This document shows positions 42,046 to 51,473 of a stretch of 64,000 nucleotides of DNA, piece by piece. Below the pieces are notes generated by a model, which saw only the letters and a program-made list of their open reading frames with translations, was not told the DNA's origin and did not search any database. The DNA comes from JBFIHF01 sp964411125. Lineage in GTDB: Bacteria; Myxococcota_A; Bradymonadia; Bradymonadales; Bradymonadaceae. How positions within the stretch are numbered: position 1 is the first letter of the stretch; each line of letters begins with the position of its first letter. The DNA is taken from positions 1 to 64,000 of the forward strand of contig CAYPJU010000007.1 of the NCBI GenBank assembly GCA_964411125.1, in the 5' to 3' direction. The translations under genes and the position numbers were made by a program.

Positions 42046-44970
42046 ATGGACGAAGCGACAAGGGTTGGACCGTGGGAGATTCTCGGCCATCTCTCGGGCG
42101 GAGCGATGGGAGCCATCTCGCGGGCCCGGCACGTCGAGACCGGCGAGGTGGCCGCACTGAAGCGAGTCGGGATGCCGGTACGTGTTCAGCTCGCCAGCAT
42201 ACGTCGCGAAATCCGAGCGCTTCAGGCTATCGAGCATCCGAACGTGGTCCGCATCCTCGACCATGGCGACGCCCCACACCCGTGGTATGCGATGGAGCTC
42301 GTCGATGGGACGACGCTCAGCGACGCGATGCGCGACGTACCCATCCCCGAGCGGTGGCAGCTCTTCCTCCCCACGCTCTGCAACGTCTGCGACGGCCTCT
42401 CCGCGCTGCACCGAAAGGGGATCGTCCACCGCGACCTAAAACCCGCGAACGTCATGGTCCGCGCGGAGACGGGGGACGCCGTCCTCGTCGACCTGGGGCT
42501 CGCCACCGTCTCGGGTGCAGGTGCCGGCCGGGAGCAGCTCTACAAGCGCTCGGAGGTCGCGGGGACCCCGCACTACATTGCCCCCGAGCAGGTCGAGCAA
42601 CGCCCCGTCGACCCGCGGACCGATCTCTACGCGCTCGGGTGCATCCTCTTTCAGCTCCTGACGGGCGGGCCCCCGTTTCCCGCTCCCCTGCCGATCGTGG
42701 GGATGTTGAATCACATCAACATGATGCCTTCGTTCGAAGATCGTGTGGCGCAGTGGGCTCCCCCTCGGCTGCGGGAGCTCGTCCTCGCCCTCCTCGAGAA
42801 GAAGCCGCAGAACCGCCCGGGGTACGCCGTCGACGTGAAGCGGGAGCTGCGCGCCATCGCCGGCCTCGGCGACGATCGCACCGACGTCGCAGCAGATACG
42901 ACGTACCTCTATCGCCCTCGACTCCACGGGCGCCACGACGCGCGTGAAACGCTGCGCTCGATAGGCGACGCGTTTCCCGAGGAAGGGAAGCTCTTGCTGA
43001 TTCGTGGTGCAGGAGGCGCCGGTCGCAGCAGCCTGGCGGTCGAGGCAATCCGGAACCTCCCCCACGACGGCGAACGATCGCTGGAGGTTCTGATCGCGGA
43101 GAGCCCGCCAGACTTTGCCACCAGGTCGTCTTTCGAGACGCTTCGCAACGCGTTCGAGGAGATCTGCGACTGGTGCATCGAGCGCGGCCCCGCGCGCACC
43201 CGCGAACTGCTGGGCCCCGATGGCCCCCATCTGGAACGATTCTTCGAGCGAATCGGCACGCTCCCGGGCGTGGACGGCGCGCCGCCCCCCGTGGACGGCG
43301 TCGACTTCGAAGACCGAATGTGCCGCGCCGTGAGCGGCGTGCTGACACGGTTCTCACAGGTCCGCCCCCTCGCCGTGGTGCTCGACGACATCGACGACGC
43401 CGACGTGATGACCCGGCGGTGGCTCGCTTCGATGGCGTGGAACCCCATCTGGCGAGAAAACCCGGTCGTGCTGGTCGTGACCGGGCGGTACGGCGACTTT
43501 TTGCTCGACGCTCTCGCCGACCTGCCGGGAGCAGAGAAGGTCCGCGTGGGGCCGCTCCCCGACGACGCCGTCGCTGCGATGGTTCGCGACATGATCGCCG
43601 TCGACGAACTCCCCGACGAGTTCGTGCGGGCGCTGATGGAGCGGTCGGAGGGCTATCCGGGACGCGTCGCGAACTGGCTGCGTGAAGCAGTTCGGCGTGA
43701 GGTTCTGACCCGCCGAGGCGGGGACTGGTCGTTCTACGGACGCTCGCTCGACGACGAACGCGTGCGAGACACGATGACGATCGACGCGCCGCTCGACGAG
43801 ATCATCCGTCAGCGTGTGAAGCGTATGCCGGAAGACCTGCGCTCTGCGCTGACCCTAGCGGCCTGCGTCGGCACGACGGTGCCCGTCGACCTCTACGAGG
43901 AGCTGCGTGACAGCTTCGAAGGGCTCGACCGACTGATGGCCGAAGGGGTGCTCGAGGAAGTCGGGCGCGGCGACGTGGGGTTTACCGACGAGCGTTTCGC
44001 CGAGTTCGCGCTGGAGCTCGCCGCAGACGAGGAGCGTCGCCGCGCGCACGAACTCATCGCGGCTACGCTCCGGGGGATGCGGGAGATCGACGAGGAGGAG
44101 CTCCTCGAGCAACTGCTGGCGTCCGGGGACGAGGAGGATGCCCTGCAGCTCTTGTTCGAGAGTGCGCGCCGCCACGTGGAGCACGCCGACTACGCACTCG
44201 CCGAGCGAGCGCTCGAACGAGCAGCCACGATTCGCGAGTTGCCACCGCCCCTCGCCGATCTGCGGGTTCTCGTCGCGTTCGAGCGAGGAGAGACCGCGGA
44301 CGCCTTGCGCCGTCGTAGAACGGCGAATCGCCCTTCCAAGAGCGGTCTCGGGCTGGAGGTAGACGGGCTGGTGGCGGAGACGAAAGACGATCGGGTAGCC
44401 GCGATCGACGCGTATTCGGCCGCCGAACGAGCGTACGCCGCGCAGGGCAGTGCCACGGGGCAGCACCGGTGCCTGATCCGGCTCGGACAGGTCTGGCGCC
44501 GCCGCGGCCGACCCGAGGTTGCCGTCGACGTTTTCGAGAAGACGATCGCAAAGGCCGCGGCCTGCGGTGATCGACGCCGCGAAGCGCTCGCGTGCCTGGA
44601 GCTCGCCGAGACGCTCGCGCAGGACGACCGCGACGAAGCGCTCCGCCACTTCGCGGAAGCGGAATCACTCTTCCGGGGGCTGGACGACGTCGACGGCGCC
44701 GCGCAGACGCTCCTGGCGCGCGGCGTGCTGTTGTTGCGCTCAGGCGCGACCGAGGCTGCGGTGGGAGCGTTGAGAGTCGCCTACTCGGCCTCGTGGAACG
44801 CCGGCAACGAGCGGCGCGCCGCCACGGCCCTCGTTCGGCTCGCCGAGGCTCTGGTCGAGGCCCAACACCTAGATGCGGCGGCAGAGACTGCGGGGCACGC
44901 CATCCCTACCCTCGAGCGCCTCCAGTCGAGCGAGCTCGACACCGCGAGGCGAATCGCAGGGCAGATCTAG
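42046..44970 (+). CDS. Ser/Thr protein kinase fused to a degenerate ATPase domain and TPR repeats
   Basis: The 974-residue cytoplasmic protein starts with an eukaryotic-type kinase domain (1-~290): glycine loop LSGGAMG, catalytic Lys in VAALKRV, HRDLKPANV and APEQ. The metal motif is DLG rather than DFG. The middle (~310-640) resembles the ATPase of PknK-like or MalT-like signalling proteins, but the P-loop reads GAGGAGRSS, with Arg in place of the essential Lys, so ATP use there is doubtful. The C-terminal third (~680-974) is a run of TPR-like helices. The start follows the previous terminator by only 27 bases and has no strong ribosome site. Such proteins likely sense a partner through the TPR part. 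Confidence 0.88.
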   Translation: MDEATRVGPWEILGHLSGGAMGAISRARHVETGEVAALKRVGMPVRVQLASIRREIRALQAIEHPNVVRILDHGDAPHPWYAMELVDGTTLSDAMRDVPIPERWQLFLPTLCNVCDGLSALHRKGIVHRDLKPANVMVRAETGDAVLVDLGLATVSGAGAGREQLYKRSEVAGTPHYIAPEQVEQRPVDPRTDLYALGCILFQLLTGGPPFPAPLPIVGMLNHINMMPSFEDRVAQWAPPRLRELVLALLEKKPQNRPGYAVDVKRELRAIAGLGDDRTDVAADTTYLYRPRLHGRHDARETLRSIGDAFPEEGKLLLIRGAGGAGRSSLAVEAIRNLPHDGERSLEVLIAESPPDFATRSSFETLRNAFEEICDWCIERGPARTRELLGPDGPHLERFFERIGTLPGVDGAPPPVDGVDFEDRMCRAVSGVLTRFSQVRPLAVVLDDIDDADVMTRRWLASMAWNPIWRENPVVLVVTGRYGDFLLDALADLPGAEKVRVGPLPDDAVAAMVRDMIAVDELPDEFVRALMERSEGYPGRVANWLREAVRREVLTRRGGDWSFYGRSLDDERVRDTMTIDAPLDEIIRQRVKRMPEDLRSALTLAACVGTTVPVDLYEELRDSFEGLDRLMAEGVLEEVGRGDVGFTDERFAEFALELAADEERRRAHELIAATLRGMREIDEEELLEQLLASGDEEDALQLLFESARRHVEHADYALAERALERAATIRELPPPLADLRVLVAFERGETADALRRRRTANRPSKSGLGLEVDGLVAETKDDRVAAIDAYSAAERAYAAQGSATGQHRCLIRLGQVWRRRGRPEVAVDVFEKTIAKAAACGDRRREALACLELAETLAQDDRDEALRHFAEAESLFRGLDDVDGAAQTLLARGVLLLRSGATEAAVGALRVAYSASWNAGNERRAATALVRLAEALVEAQHLDAAAETAGHAIPTLERLQSSELDTARRIAGQI

Positions 44971-45009
44971 CCCGGGCTACTGCGGGCCGTCGATTGTCGG
45001 GGAGAGGTC

Positions 45010-45624
45010 CTACCAGAATCCGACCGAGTCGGACGCGGCGCCGGTGTCGACGGACATCACCGTGATCTCGGGGTCGACCTCCATCTGGATGAGGTTCTCG
45101 ATCGCGAGCAGCGTGCCCATCGATGCGGACGGGCAAGTCCCGCACGCCCCCTGGTATTTGATGAAGAGCTGGTTGTCGACGAGCGCCTTGATCTCGAGAC
45201 CTCCGCCGTCCCCCTGCAGGAACGGCATGATCTCCTCGTCGATGATCTCCTGGATGAGCGGAATCCGCTCGTCGTCGAGTCCGAGACCCTCGATGTCGAG
45301 CTCCTCGGCCCGGGCCTTCATCCTGGCCTCCCAGTCCGCTCCGAGCGCCGCATCGGAAGCCTCGGCCTCCCGGATCGGTTTCGCGACCTCGCGCAACAGT
45401 TCGTGCCAGTTCGCGTCGCCGTCCTGAGTCACCGTGAGCCAACGATCGGTCCAGTAGACCGCCGTCACATGGTCGATGCCGAAGATGTTCTTCGCCAGCA
45501 CCACGTTCTCTGCGTCCTCGGAGGACTTGAACTCGGCATGTTGCCCCAGCCCGGTCAGGGGCTGGTCGAGGATGAACTTCACGGCGTTCGGGTTGGGCGT
45601 ATATTCGATTTCGACGATCTTCAT
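45010..45624 (-). CDS. NifU-like iron-sulfur scaffold/carrier (Nfu type)
   Basis: The 204-residue protein has an N-terminal Nfu_N domain (KIVEIEYTPNPNAVKFIL) and a C-terminal NifU-like domain with the cluster-binding CxxC (GACGTCPSA, ~168). This matches Nfu proteins that carry assembled Fe-S clusters to targets. ATG 45624 is the natural start. It is the last gene of the suf operon, 7 bp after sufU, and ends 39 bp from the convergent kinase gene. I leave the symbol blank because both nfuA and nfu are used. Confidence 0.92.
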   Translation of the reverse strand: MKIVEIEYTPNPNAVKFILDQPLTGLGQHAEFKSSEDAENVVLAKNIFGIDHVTAVYWTDRWLTVTQDGDANWHELLREVAKPIREAEASDAALGADWEARMKARAEELDIEGLGLDDERIPLIQEIIDEEIMPFLQGDGGGLEIKALVDNQLFIKYQGACGTCPSASMGTLLAIENLIQMEVDPEITVMSVDTGAASDSVGFW

Positions 45625-45631
45625 CGGTTCC

Positions 45632-46108
45632 TCAAGACTCCTCGGCGACCCACACATCGGCCTCGCCTTCGGTCGACGCTGCTTCGTCGCCGGAGATGGC
45701 AGCTCTAAGCGTGTGCCATGGAAGAACCGCGCATTTGATGCGGTTCGGAAGCTGACTGACCCCCTCGAATACCTTCAGATGCCCGAGGCTCGTTTCCGAT
45801 TCGGGATCGAGCTGACCGGTCATCATGTCGCGGAACTCGCGGATCAGAAGCTCGGCGTCGGCGACGGGTTTCCCCTTGACCCTCTGGGTCATCATCGACG
45901 CCGCCGCTTTGCTGATCGCGCAGCCCTCCCCTTCGAACTTGATGTCGGTGACGACGCCGTCCCGGATGTTGAGACGGACGGTGTATCGGTCCCCACAGAG
46001 CGGGTTGAAGCCATCCGCCTGGAAATCCGCTGCCTCGAGCGGACCGAAGTTCCGCGGCTTCTTGTTGTGGTCGAGGATGACGTCCTGGTACAGCGCGCGA
46101 AGGTCCAT
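45632..46108 (-). CDS. sufU: SufU-type iron-sulfur assembly protein
   Basis: SufU-like proteins accept sulfur from SufS during cluster assembly. The 158-residue protein has the three conserved Cys in NPLCGDR (~38), GEGCAISKAA (~62) and RIKCAVLPWHTL (~125), matching the U-type family. It starts MDLRALYQDVILDHN and lies 8 bp after sufS. The Ala/Glu-rich end (DEAASTEGEAD) is variable. Confidence 0.93.
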   Translation of the reverse strand: MDLRALYQDVILDHNKKPRNFGPLEAADFQADGFNPLCGDRYTVRLNIRDGVVTDIKFEGEGCAISKAAASMMTQRVKGKPVADAELLIREFRDMMTGQLDPESETSLGHLKVFEGVSQLPNRIKCAVLPWHTLRAAISGDEAASTEGEADVWVAEES

Positions 46109-46116
46109 CGAATGTC

Positions 46117-47373
46117 CTAACCGAAGATGTCGAGTACGACGCCGAGCCCTTCGACCAGCGCGTCGATGTCTGTCTCGTCGTTGTAGAAGGCGAGCGAAGC
46201 GCGCGCCGTCGCGGGGATCCCGAACCGCTGCATCACGGGCTGTGCGCAGTGATGTCCCGCGCGAATGGCGACTCCGTGCTGATCCAGGATCGTCCCGATG
46301 TCATGCGGGTGGGCACCGTCGATCACCATCGAGAGGACCGCCGCCCTCCCCTCGCGCGGCCCCAGGATCTTCACTCCCTCCATCGGAAGGATGCGTTCTT
46401 CGGCATGAGCGAGAAGATCCATCTCTCGCTGATGGATCGCCTCCATTCCGAGACCCTCGAGGTACGAAATCGTCTCCCCCATCGCCACGATCGGCATGAT
46501 CGCGGGCGTTCCCGCCTCGAACTTGTGCGGGATCACGTTGTAGGTCGTCTTGTCGAAGCTGACGTCGAGGATCATGTCCCCACCGCCCATGAACGGATCC
46601 ATCGCTTCGAGCAGTTCCGCCTTCCCCCACAGCAAGCCGGCGCCGGTGGGGCCGTAGAATTTGTGCGCCGAGAACGCGTAGAAGTCGACGCCCAGCGCCT
46701 GCACGTCGGTCACCTGATGCGGGACCGCCTGGGCACCGTCGGCGAGGATCACGGCACCGACGTCGTGTGCGGCATCGGCGAACTTTCGAACGTCGTTGAT
46801 CGTCCCGAGCGCGTTCGACACGTGGATGAGGCCGACCAACTTCACGCGCTCGTCGAGGAGCTCCAGATACGCGTCGAAATCGAGGGTGCCGTCGTCGTGC
46901 ATCGGGATGATGCGCAGCTCACACCCCTTCTGCTCGCAGAGCATCTGCCATGGAACGATGTTGGAGTGGTGTTCGAGGTTCGAGATCACCACCGCGTCCC
47001 CTTCACCGATGAACTTTCGACCGTAGCCGTTCATCACGAGGTTGATCGCCTCGGTAGTGCCCCGGACGAAGATGCACTCTCGCTCGGCAGGCGCATTGAT
47101 GAAACGCGCTACGCTCTTGCGGGTCGCTTCGAAAGCATCGGTCGCGATCTGCGAGAGGTGATGCACGCCGCGGTGAATGTTGGAATGCTCCTCGAACTGG
47201 TAGCGGGCGATTCGCTCGACCACCTGCCGCGGCATCTGTCCCGAGGCGGCATTGTCGAGGTAGGCGAGAGGACGCCCCGCGACTTCCTGATTCAGGACGG
47301 GAAAGTCGGCCCGAATCGCGGCCCAGTCGATCGAAGATGGATCCGTCGATTTGGTTCGAGTGACCGCGGTCAT
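46117..47373 (-). CDS. sufS: Cysteine desulfurase SufS
   Basis: SufS removes sulfur from cysteine for Fe-S cluster building. The 418-residue protein has the PLP lysine in FSAHKFYGPTG (~240) and the active-site Cys in AGHHCAQPVMQRF (~375). The substrate motif YLDNAASGQMP is near the N-terminus. ATG 47373 overlaps the sufD stop (ATGA). The group II (SufS) class fits its place in the suf operon. Confidence 0.96.
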   Translation of the reverse strand: MTAVTRTKSTDPSSIDWAAIRADFPVLNQEVAGRPLAYLDNAASGQMPRQVVERIARYQFEEHSNIHRGVHHLSQIATDAFEATRKSVARFINAPAERECIFVRGTTEAINLVMNGYGRKFIGEGDAVVISNLEHHSNIVPWQMLCEQKGCELRIIPMHDDGTLDFDAYLELLDERVKLVGLIHVSNALGTINDVRKFADAAHDVGAVILADGAQAVPHQVTDVQALGVDFYAFSAHKFYGPTGAGLLWGKAELLEAMDPFMGGGDMILDVSFDKTTYNVIPHKFEAGTPAIMPIVAMGETISYLEGLGMEAIHQREMDLLAHAEERILPMEGVKILGPREGRAAVLSMVIDGAHPHDIGTILDQHGVAIRAGHHCAQPVMQRFGIPATARASLAFYNDETDIDALVEGLGVVLDIFG

Positions 47374-48671
47374 TGGCGTCGCCCCTTCTCCATCGTTCGC
47401 TGCATCGCTTCGTTCTTGAGGCCCGCGGCGAGGCTCGGGAGAGAGATGGTCTCGATCACTTCGGCCGCGAATGCGTACGTCAGGGTCGCGACCGCCTCGT
47501 CGGGCTCGATTCCGCGCGAGGTCAGATAGAAGAGCTGCTCTTCGTCGAGCTGACCGACCGTCGCACCGTGCGTGCATTTGACGTCGTCCGCGAAGATTTC
47601 GAGCTGCGGCTTGGTGTCGACGCGTGATCCGGCGTCGAGCAGTAGGTTCCGATTCAGCTGGTAGGCGTCGGTTCGCTGCGCCCCCTTCCGCACGAAAATC
47701 TTCCCGTTGAAGACTGCATGACCGCGGTCACCGACGACACACTTGTGCAACTGGTGACTCTCGCAGTGAGGCCGGGTGTTGTCGATCACGCTGTGCGTGT
47801 CGGCCTCTTGCTTGCCGTCCACGATCGCCAGTCCGTCGATTCGAGACCACCCGCCGTCGCCCTCGTGCGTGACCCACACGTCGTTGCGCGCGGATGCTCC
47901 CCCGACGGTCACACTGACCGAATCGTAGCGAGCGGCCGCCCCGACTCGCGCGCCGGTGCGTCCGACATGAAGCGCATTCGCGCCTTCGCGCTGGACTCGA
48001 ACGTGCGACACGTTGGCGTTGGCGCCGACGACGACCTCGGTGACCGCGTTGGTGAGGTGGCGGCTCGATGCGTTCGAGGCGTAGTCTTCGACGACCGTGA
48101 ACTTGCTCCCGCGTCCGGCGACGACCAGGAGGCGCGTGGTGTGAAGCGCACCGTCGGTCGTCGGCGCCGCGAAGGCCACGTGAATCGGCTCTTCGATCGA
48201 TGCATCGGCCGGGACGACCACGGTCGCTATGTCAGAGAACGCCGCACCGTTGAGCGCGCAGAACAGGTCGTCGTCGTAGGGCGCAACCGCGCTACCGAGC
48301 GCGTCGGCGACGGTCCCACGCAGCCCCTCGGGGAGGTCTCGCAGTCCTCCCACGTACGCCCCGTCGGGGAGCGTGGCGCCGTCGACCTCGAGGTCCGCAC
48401 CGCCGCGAAGCGACAGCCGCATCCCCGCTTCGGCCGCGAACGTCAATTCGACGTCGCTACCGCGCGCGGAAGGGTCCCACGTGGTGTCGACGATCGGACG
48501 AAGATCGAAGAATCGCCACTCCTCCGACTTCCGGTTGGGCACTTCGGCCCCCGAAAATCGTTCCGACGCCGCGCTCTGAAACGAGGCCAACCAATCGAGC
48601 GGAGCATCGCGATCGCCCGCGTCAGCGGCGAGCGCTTCGAGGTGATTCGCGATGTAGGGATGTTCGCTCAT
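47370..48671 (-). CDS. sufD: Fe-S cluster assembly protein SufD
   Basis: SufD joins SufB and SufC in the scaffold complex. The 433-residue protein begins MSEHPYIANHLEAL, carries the NRKSEEWRFFDL motif near residue 52, and has the SufBD beta-helix core ending in the usual FADDVKCTHGATVGQLDEEQLFYLTSRG. Both ends overlap neighbours by ATGA with sufC and sufS. SufD is more variable than SufB, but the motifs and context are clear. Confidence 0.95.
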   Translation of the reverse strand: MSEHPYIANHLEALAADAGDRDAPLDWLASFQSAASERFSGAEVPNRKSEEWRFFDLRPIVDTTWDPSARGSDVELTFAAEAGMRLSLRGGADLEVDGATLPDGAYVGGLRDLPEGLRGTVADALGSAVAPYDDDLFCALNGAAFSDIATVVVPADASIEEPIHVAFAAPTTDGALHTTRLLVVAGRGSKFTVVEDYASNASSRHLTNAVTEVVVGANANVSHVRVQREGANALHVGRTGARVGAAARYDSVSVTVGGASARNDVWVTHEGDGGWSRIDGLAIVDGKQEADTHSVIDNTRPHCESHQLHKCVVGDRGHAVFNGKIFVRKGAQRTDAYQLNRNLLLDAGSRVDTKPQLEIFADDVKCTHGATVGQLDEEQLFYLTSRGIEPDEAVATLTYAFAAEVIETISLPSLAAGLKNEAMQRTMEKGRRQ

Positions 48672-49423
48672 GCTGCACCTGCCTCGGCGATCAGCCAATC
48701 GTAGCCACGCTCTTCGAGCTCGAGCGCGAGCTCCTTACCGCCCGAACGGACGAGCCGCCCTCCTACCATCACGTGGACGAAGTCGGGCTCCACGAAGTTG
48801 AGGAGCCGCTGGTAGTGGGTCACGAGGACGACCGAGCGGTCGTCGGCCGCGAGCTGATTGATCCCATTCGCCACGGTGCGGAGCGCGTCGATGTCGAGCC
48901 CCGAATCGGTCTCGTCGAGGAGCGCGAGCTTCGGCTCGAGCACCGCCATCTGCAGAATCTCGTTTCGCTTCTTCTCCCCGCCGGAGAACCCGACGTTGAC
49001 GGCCCGATCGAGGAAGTTCGGGTCCATCTCCACGACCTTGAGTCGCTCGCGGACGTAGTCGTCGAACTCGAGGGGGTCGAGTCCGTCCTCTCCGCGGGCC
49101 TCGCGCATCGCGTTGAACGCGGTCCGCAAGAACGAGGCGTTGGAAACGCCCGGGATCTCGATCGGATATTGGAAAGCGAGGAAGACGCCTTCGCGGGCTC
49201 GTTCGTCGGGCTCGAGCTCGAGGAGGTCCTTCCCGTCGAATTCGACGCTCCCTCCGGTGACGTCGTATGCCGGATGGCCGGCGACGACCTTGACGAAGGT
49301 GCTCTTGCCTGACCCGTTGGGTCCCATGATGGCATGAACCTCGCCGGGGTTCACTTCGAAGTCGAGGCCCTTGAGGATCGGTACTCCTTCGACGGCAGCT
49401 TTTAGATTCTTTACTTTCAACAT
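48668..49423 (-). CDS. sufC: Fe-S cluster assembly ATPase SufC
   Basis: SufC is the ABC-type ATPase of the SufBCD scaffold. The 251-residue protein has Walker A GPNGSGKST (~34-42), the signature FSGGEKKRNEILQM, Walker B LALLDETDSGLDIDAL and the switch His in VTHYQRLL. These are typical SufC sequences. Its ATG shares a base with the sufB stop (TGATG), and its stop overlaps sufD (ATGA). Confidence 0.97.
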   Translation of the reverse strand: MLKVKNLKAAVEGVPILKGLDFEVNPGEVHAIMGPNGSGKSTFVKVVAGHPAYDVTGGSVEFDGKDLLELEPDERAREGVFLAFQYPIEIPGVSNASFLRTAFNAMREARGEDGLDPLEFDDYVRERLKVVEMDPNFLDRAVNVGFSGGEKKRNEILQMAVLEPKLALLDETDSGLDIDALRTVANGINQLAADDRSVVLVTHYQRLLNFVEPDFVHVMVGGRLVRSGGKELALELEERGYDWLIAEAGAA

Positions 49424-50859
49424 CAGCCGACACTCCCTTCCAATTTGATCCCGAGGAGCTTTTGCGCCTCGACGGCGAACTCCATCGGAAGCTCGCGAAA
49501 CACTTCTTTGCAAAATCCGTTGATGATCATCGAGATGGCGTCTTCTTCGTCGATCCCGCGTTGCAGGAAGTAGAAGATCTGGTCCTCCCCGATACGCGAC
49601 GTCGTCGCTTCGTGCTCGACCTGAGCGGACGGGTTGCGGACGTCGATGTACGGGAACGTGTGCGCGCCGCACTCCTGACCGATGAGCATCGAGTCACACT
49701 CGGAGTAGTTCCGGGCCCCATCGGCGGTGGGCGCGATTTTGACCAGGCCGCGGTAGCTGTTCTGCGACTTCCCGGCGGAAATCCCTTTGGAGATGATCGT
49801 CGACTTCGTCCGCTTGCCGAGGTGCACCATCTTGGTGCCTGTGTCGGCCTGCTGGTGATTGTTCGTGAGCGCGACCGAGTAGAACTCGCCGATCGAGTCG
49901 TCCCCCTTGAGGATGCAGGAGGGGTACTTCCAGGTGATGGCGGAGCCGGTCTCGACCTGGGTCCACGAAATCTTGCTCCGTGCCCCCTCGCAGATCCCGC
50001 GTTTCGTCACGAAGTTGAAGATGCCGCCCTTCCCGTCCTTGTCGCCGGCGAACCAGTTCTGGACGGTGGAGTACTTGATCTCGGCGTCCTCGAGGGCGAC
50101 GAGCTCGACGACCGCAGCGTGCAACTGGTTCTCGTCGAACTGCGGGGCGGTGCATCCCTCGAGGTAGCTCACGTAGGAGCCTTCCTCGGCGATGATGAGC
50201 GTCCGCTCGAACTGCCCCGTGTTCATCGTGTTGATGCGGAAGTAGGTCGACAGCTCCATCGGGCAGGTGACGCCCTTCGGCACGAAGACGAACGAGCCGT
50301 CGCTGAACACCGCCGAATTGAGGGCGGCGTAGAAGTTGTCGGTGTAGGGGACGACCGAGCCGAGATACTTCTGCACGAGCTCCGGGTGGTCTTTCACGGC
50401 TTCGCTGAAAGAGCAGAAGATGACGCCGGCTTCGGCGAGCTTCTTTCGGAAGGTCGTGGCGACGGAGACGCTGTCGAAGACCGCGTCGACGGCGACGTTC
50501 TGCAGCATCTTCTGCTCGTTGAGCGGAATGCCGAGCTTCTCGTAGACCTCGAGAATGGCGGGGTCGACCTCGTCGAGGGACCCTTTCTTCTCTTTCTTCT
50601 TGGGCGCCGAGTAGTAGCTGATGCCCTGAAAGTCGGGCTTCGTGTAGTGAACGTTGGGCCACTCGGGCTCGACCATCTTCTGCCAGCGCGCGAACGCTTT
50701 GAGTCGCCATTCGAGGAGCCACTCGGGCTCTTCTTTCTTGGCGCTCAGGGCGCGGATGACCGACTCGTCGAGGCCCGGCGGGAAGACCTCGGCCTCGATG
50801 TCTGCGACCCAGCCGTGCTTGTACGGCTGGTCCATCATGTTCTGTAGTTCACTGCTCAT
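49423..50859 (-). CDS. sufB: Fe-S cluster assembly protein SufB
   Basis: SufB is the main scaffold on which [4Fe-4S] clusters form. The 478-residue protein contains the highly conserved SYLEGCTAP, FNFVTKRG, TQVETGSAITWKYPS, SYRGLVK and the C-terminal EHEATTSRIGEDQIFYFLQRG. ATG 50859 lies 36 bp after the rrf2 stop. It is the first structural gene of the suf operon. Confidence 0.98.
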   Translation of the reverse strand: MSSELQNMMDQPYKHGWVADIEAEVFPPGLDESVIRALSAKKEEPEWLLEWRLKAFARWQKMVEPEWPNVHYTKPDFQGISYYSAPKKKEKKGSLDEVDPAILEVYEKLGIPLNEQKMLQNVAVDAVFDSVSVATTFRKKLAEAGVIFCSFSEAVKDHPELVQKYLGSVVPYTDNFYAALNSAVFSDGSFVFVPKGVTCPMELSTYFRINTMNTGQFERTLIIAEEGSYVSYLEGCTAPQFDENQLHAAVVELVALEDAEIKYSTVQNWFAGDKDGKGGIFNFVTKRGICEGARSKISWTQVETGSAITWKYPSCILKGDDSIGEFYSVALTNNHQQADTGTKMVHLGKRTKSTIISKGISAGKSQNSYRGLVKIAPTADGARNYSECDSMLIGQECGAHTFPYIDVRNPSAQVEHEATTSRIGEDQIFYFLQRGIDEEDAISMIINGFCKEVFRELPMEFAVEAQKLLGIKLEGSVG

Positions 50860-50895
50860 CAGCTACTCGCTATATCGGTCGGGCCGCGGCCCGCT

Positions 50896-51387
50896 TCACG
50901 TCATGATCTGGGCGGCGGGACAGTCCAACTGTCCTGCCGGCTCGGTTCTTCCCAGTCGCTCCGAGACGGCGCGCGGGTTCTTCAGCAACGTCTCGAGCGA
51001 CAGCGAATCGAGGGTCCGGGTGAGGAAATCCTCGATGAACGACCACATCGGACGAATGGTACACCCCGTCGAATGTGCGCACGTGTCGCGGTCTCCCGAA
51101 TGCCGGTCGCAAATCTCGCCGACGTCGAACCCTCCGTCGAGCGCGCGTAGCAACTCGCCGACGCTGATCGTGTCGGGGCTGCGCGCGAGCTCGTAACCTC
51201 CACTCGCCCCGCGTCGTGAGACGATGAGGTCCGCCCGGCTCAACATACCCAGGAGCTTCTGGGCGTAGGGGACCGAGATCCCTTCCGCATCGGCCACCTG
51301 CGTCGCACTGACGGGCCCCTCGGTCCATGCGCGAGCGACGTGCATCGCACATCGCAGGCCGTATTCTTCTGTGCTCGAGACCTTCAT
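50896..51387 (-). CDS. Rrf2-family iron-sulfur-type transcription regulator of the suf operon
   Basis: The 163-residue protein has an N-terminal winged helix-turn-helix (STEEYGLRCAMHVARA, GISVPYAQKLLGMLSRADLI) and three Cys at ~93, 103 and 109 (CX9CX5C), placed where IscR/SufR-like Rrf2 proteins bind an Fe-S cluster. Being the first gene of the suf operon, it probably represses that operon and itself when clusters are plentiful. Two palindromes upstream of its start are candidate operators (51416-51431 and 51458-51473). It could also be named sufR or iscR by family. Confidence 0.93.
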   Translation of the reverse strand: MKVSSTEEYGLRCAMHVARAWTEGPVSATQVADAEGISVPYAQKLLGMLSRADLIVSRRGASGGYELARSPDTISVGELLRALDGGFDVGEICDRHSGDRDTCAHSTGCTIRPMWSFIEDFLTRTLDSLSLETLLKNPRAVSERLGRTEPAGQLDCPAAQIMT

Positions 51388-51415
51388 CGACTCTCCGCAT
51401 CGCGGATGGGGCTTT

Positions 51416-51431
51416 TACATACGAGTTTGTA
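51416..51431. promoter_or_regulatory. Imperfect palindrome upstream of rrf2 (operator candidate 1)
   Basis: TACATAC-GA-GTTTGTA: arms match 6 of 7 positions. It is 28 bases before the rrf2 start. It shares ACATAC with the second palindrome, whose centre is 42 bp away. Confidence 0.5.
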
Positions 51432-51457
51432 GGGAATCAACCGCTAATGCACAAACA

Positions 51458-51473
51458 CATACTTCGAAGTATG
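51458..51473. promoter_or_regulatory. Perfect 16-bp palindrome (operator candidate 2)
   Basis: CATACTTCGAAGTATG reads the same on both strands and lies between the rrf2-suf operon and maeB. Its flanks also carry ATGC...GCAT. It probably binds a dimeric regulator such as the neighbouring Rrf2 protein. Confidence 0.6.
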
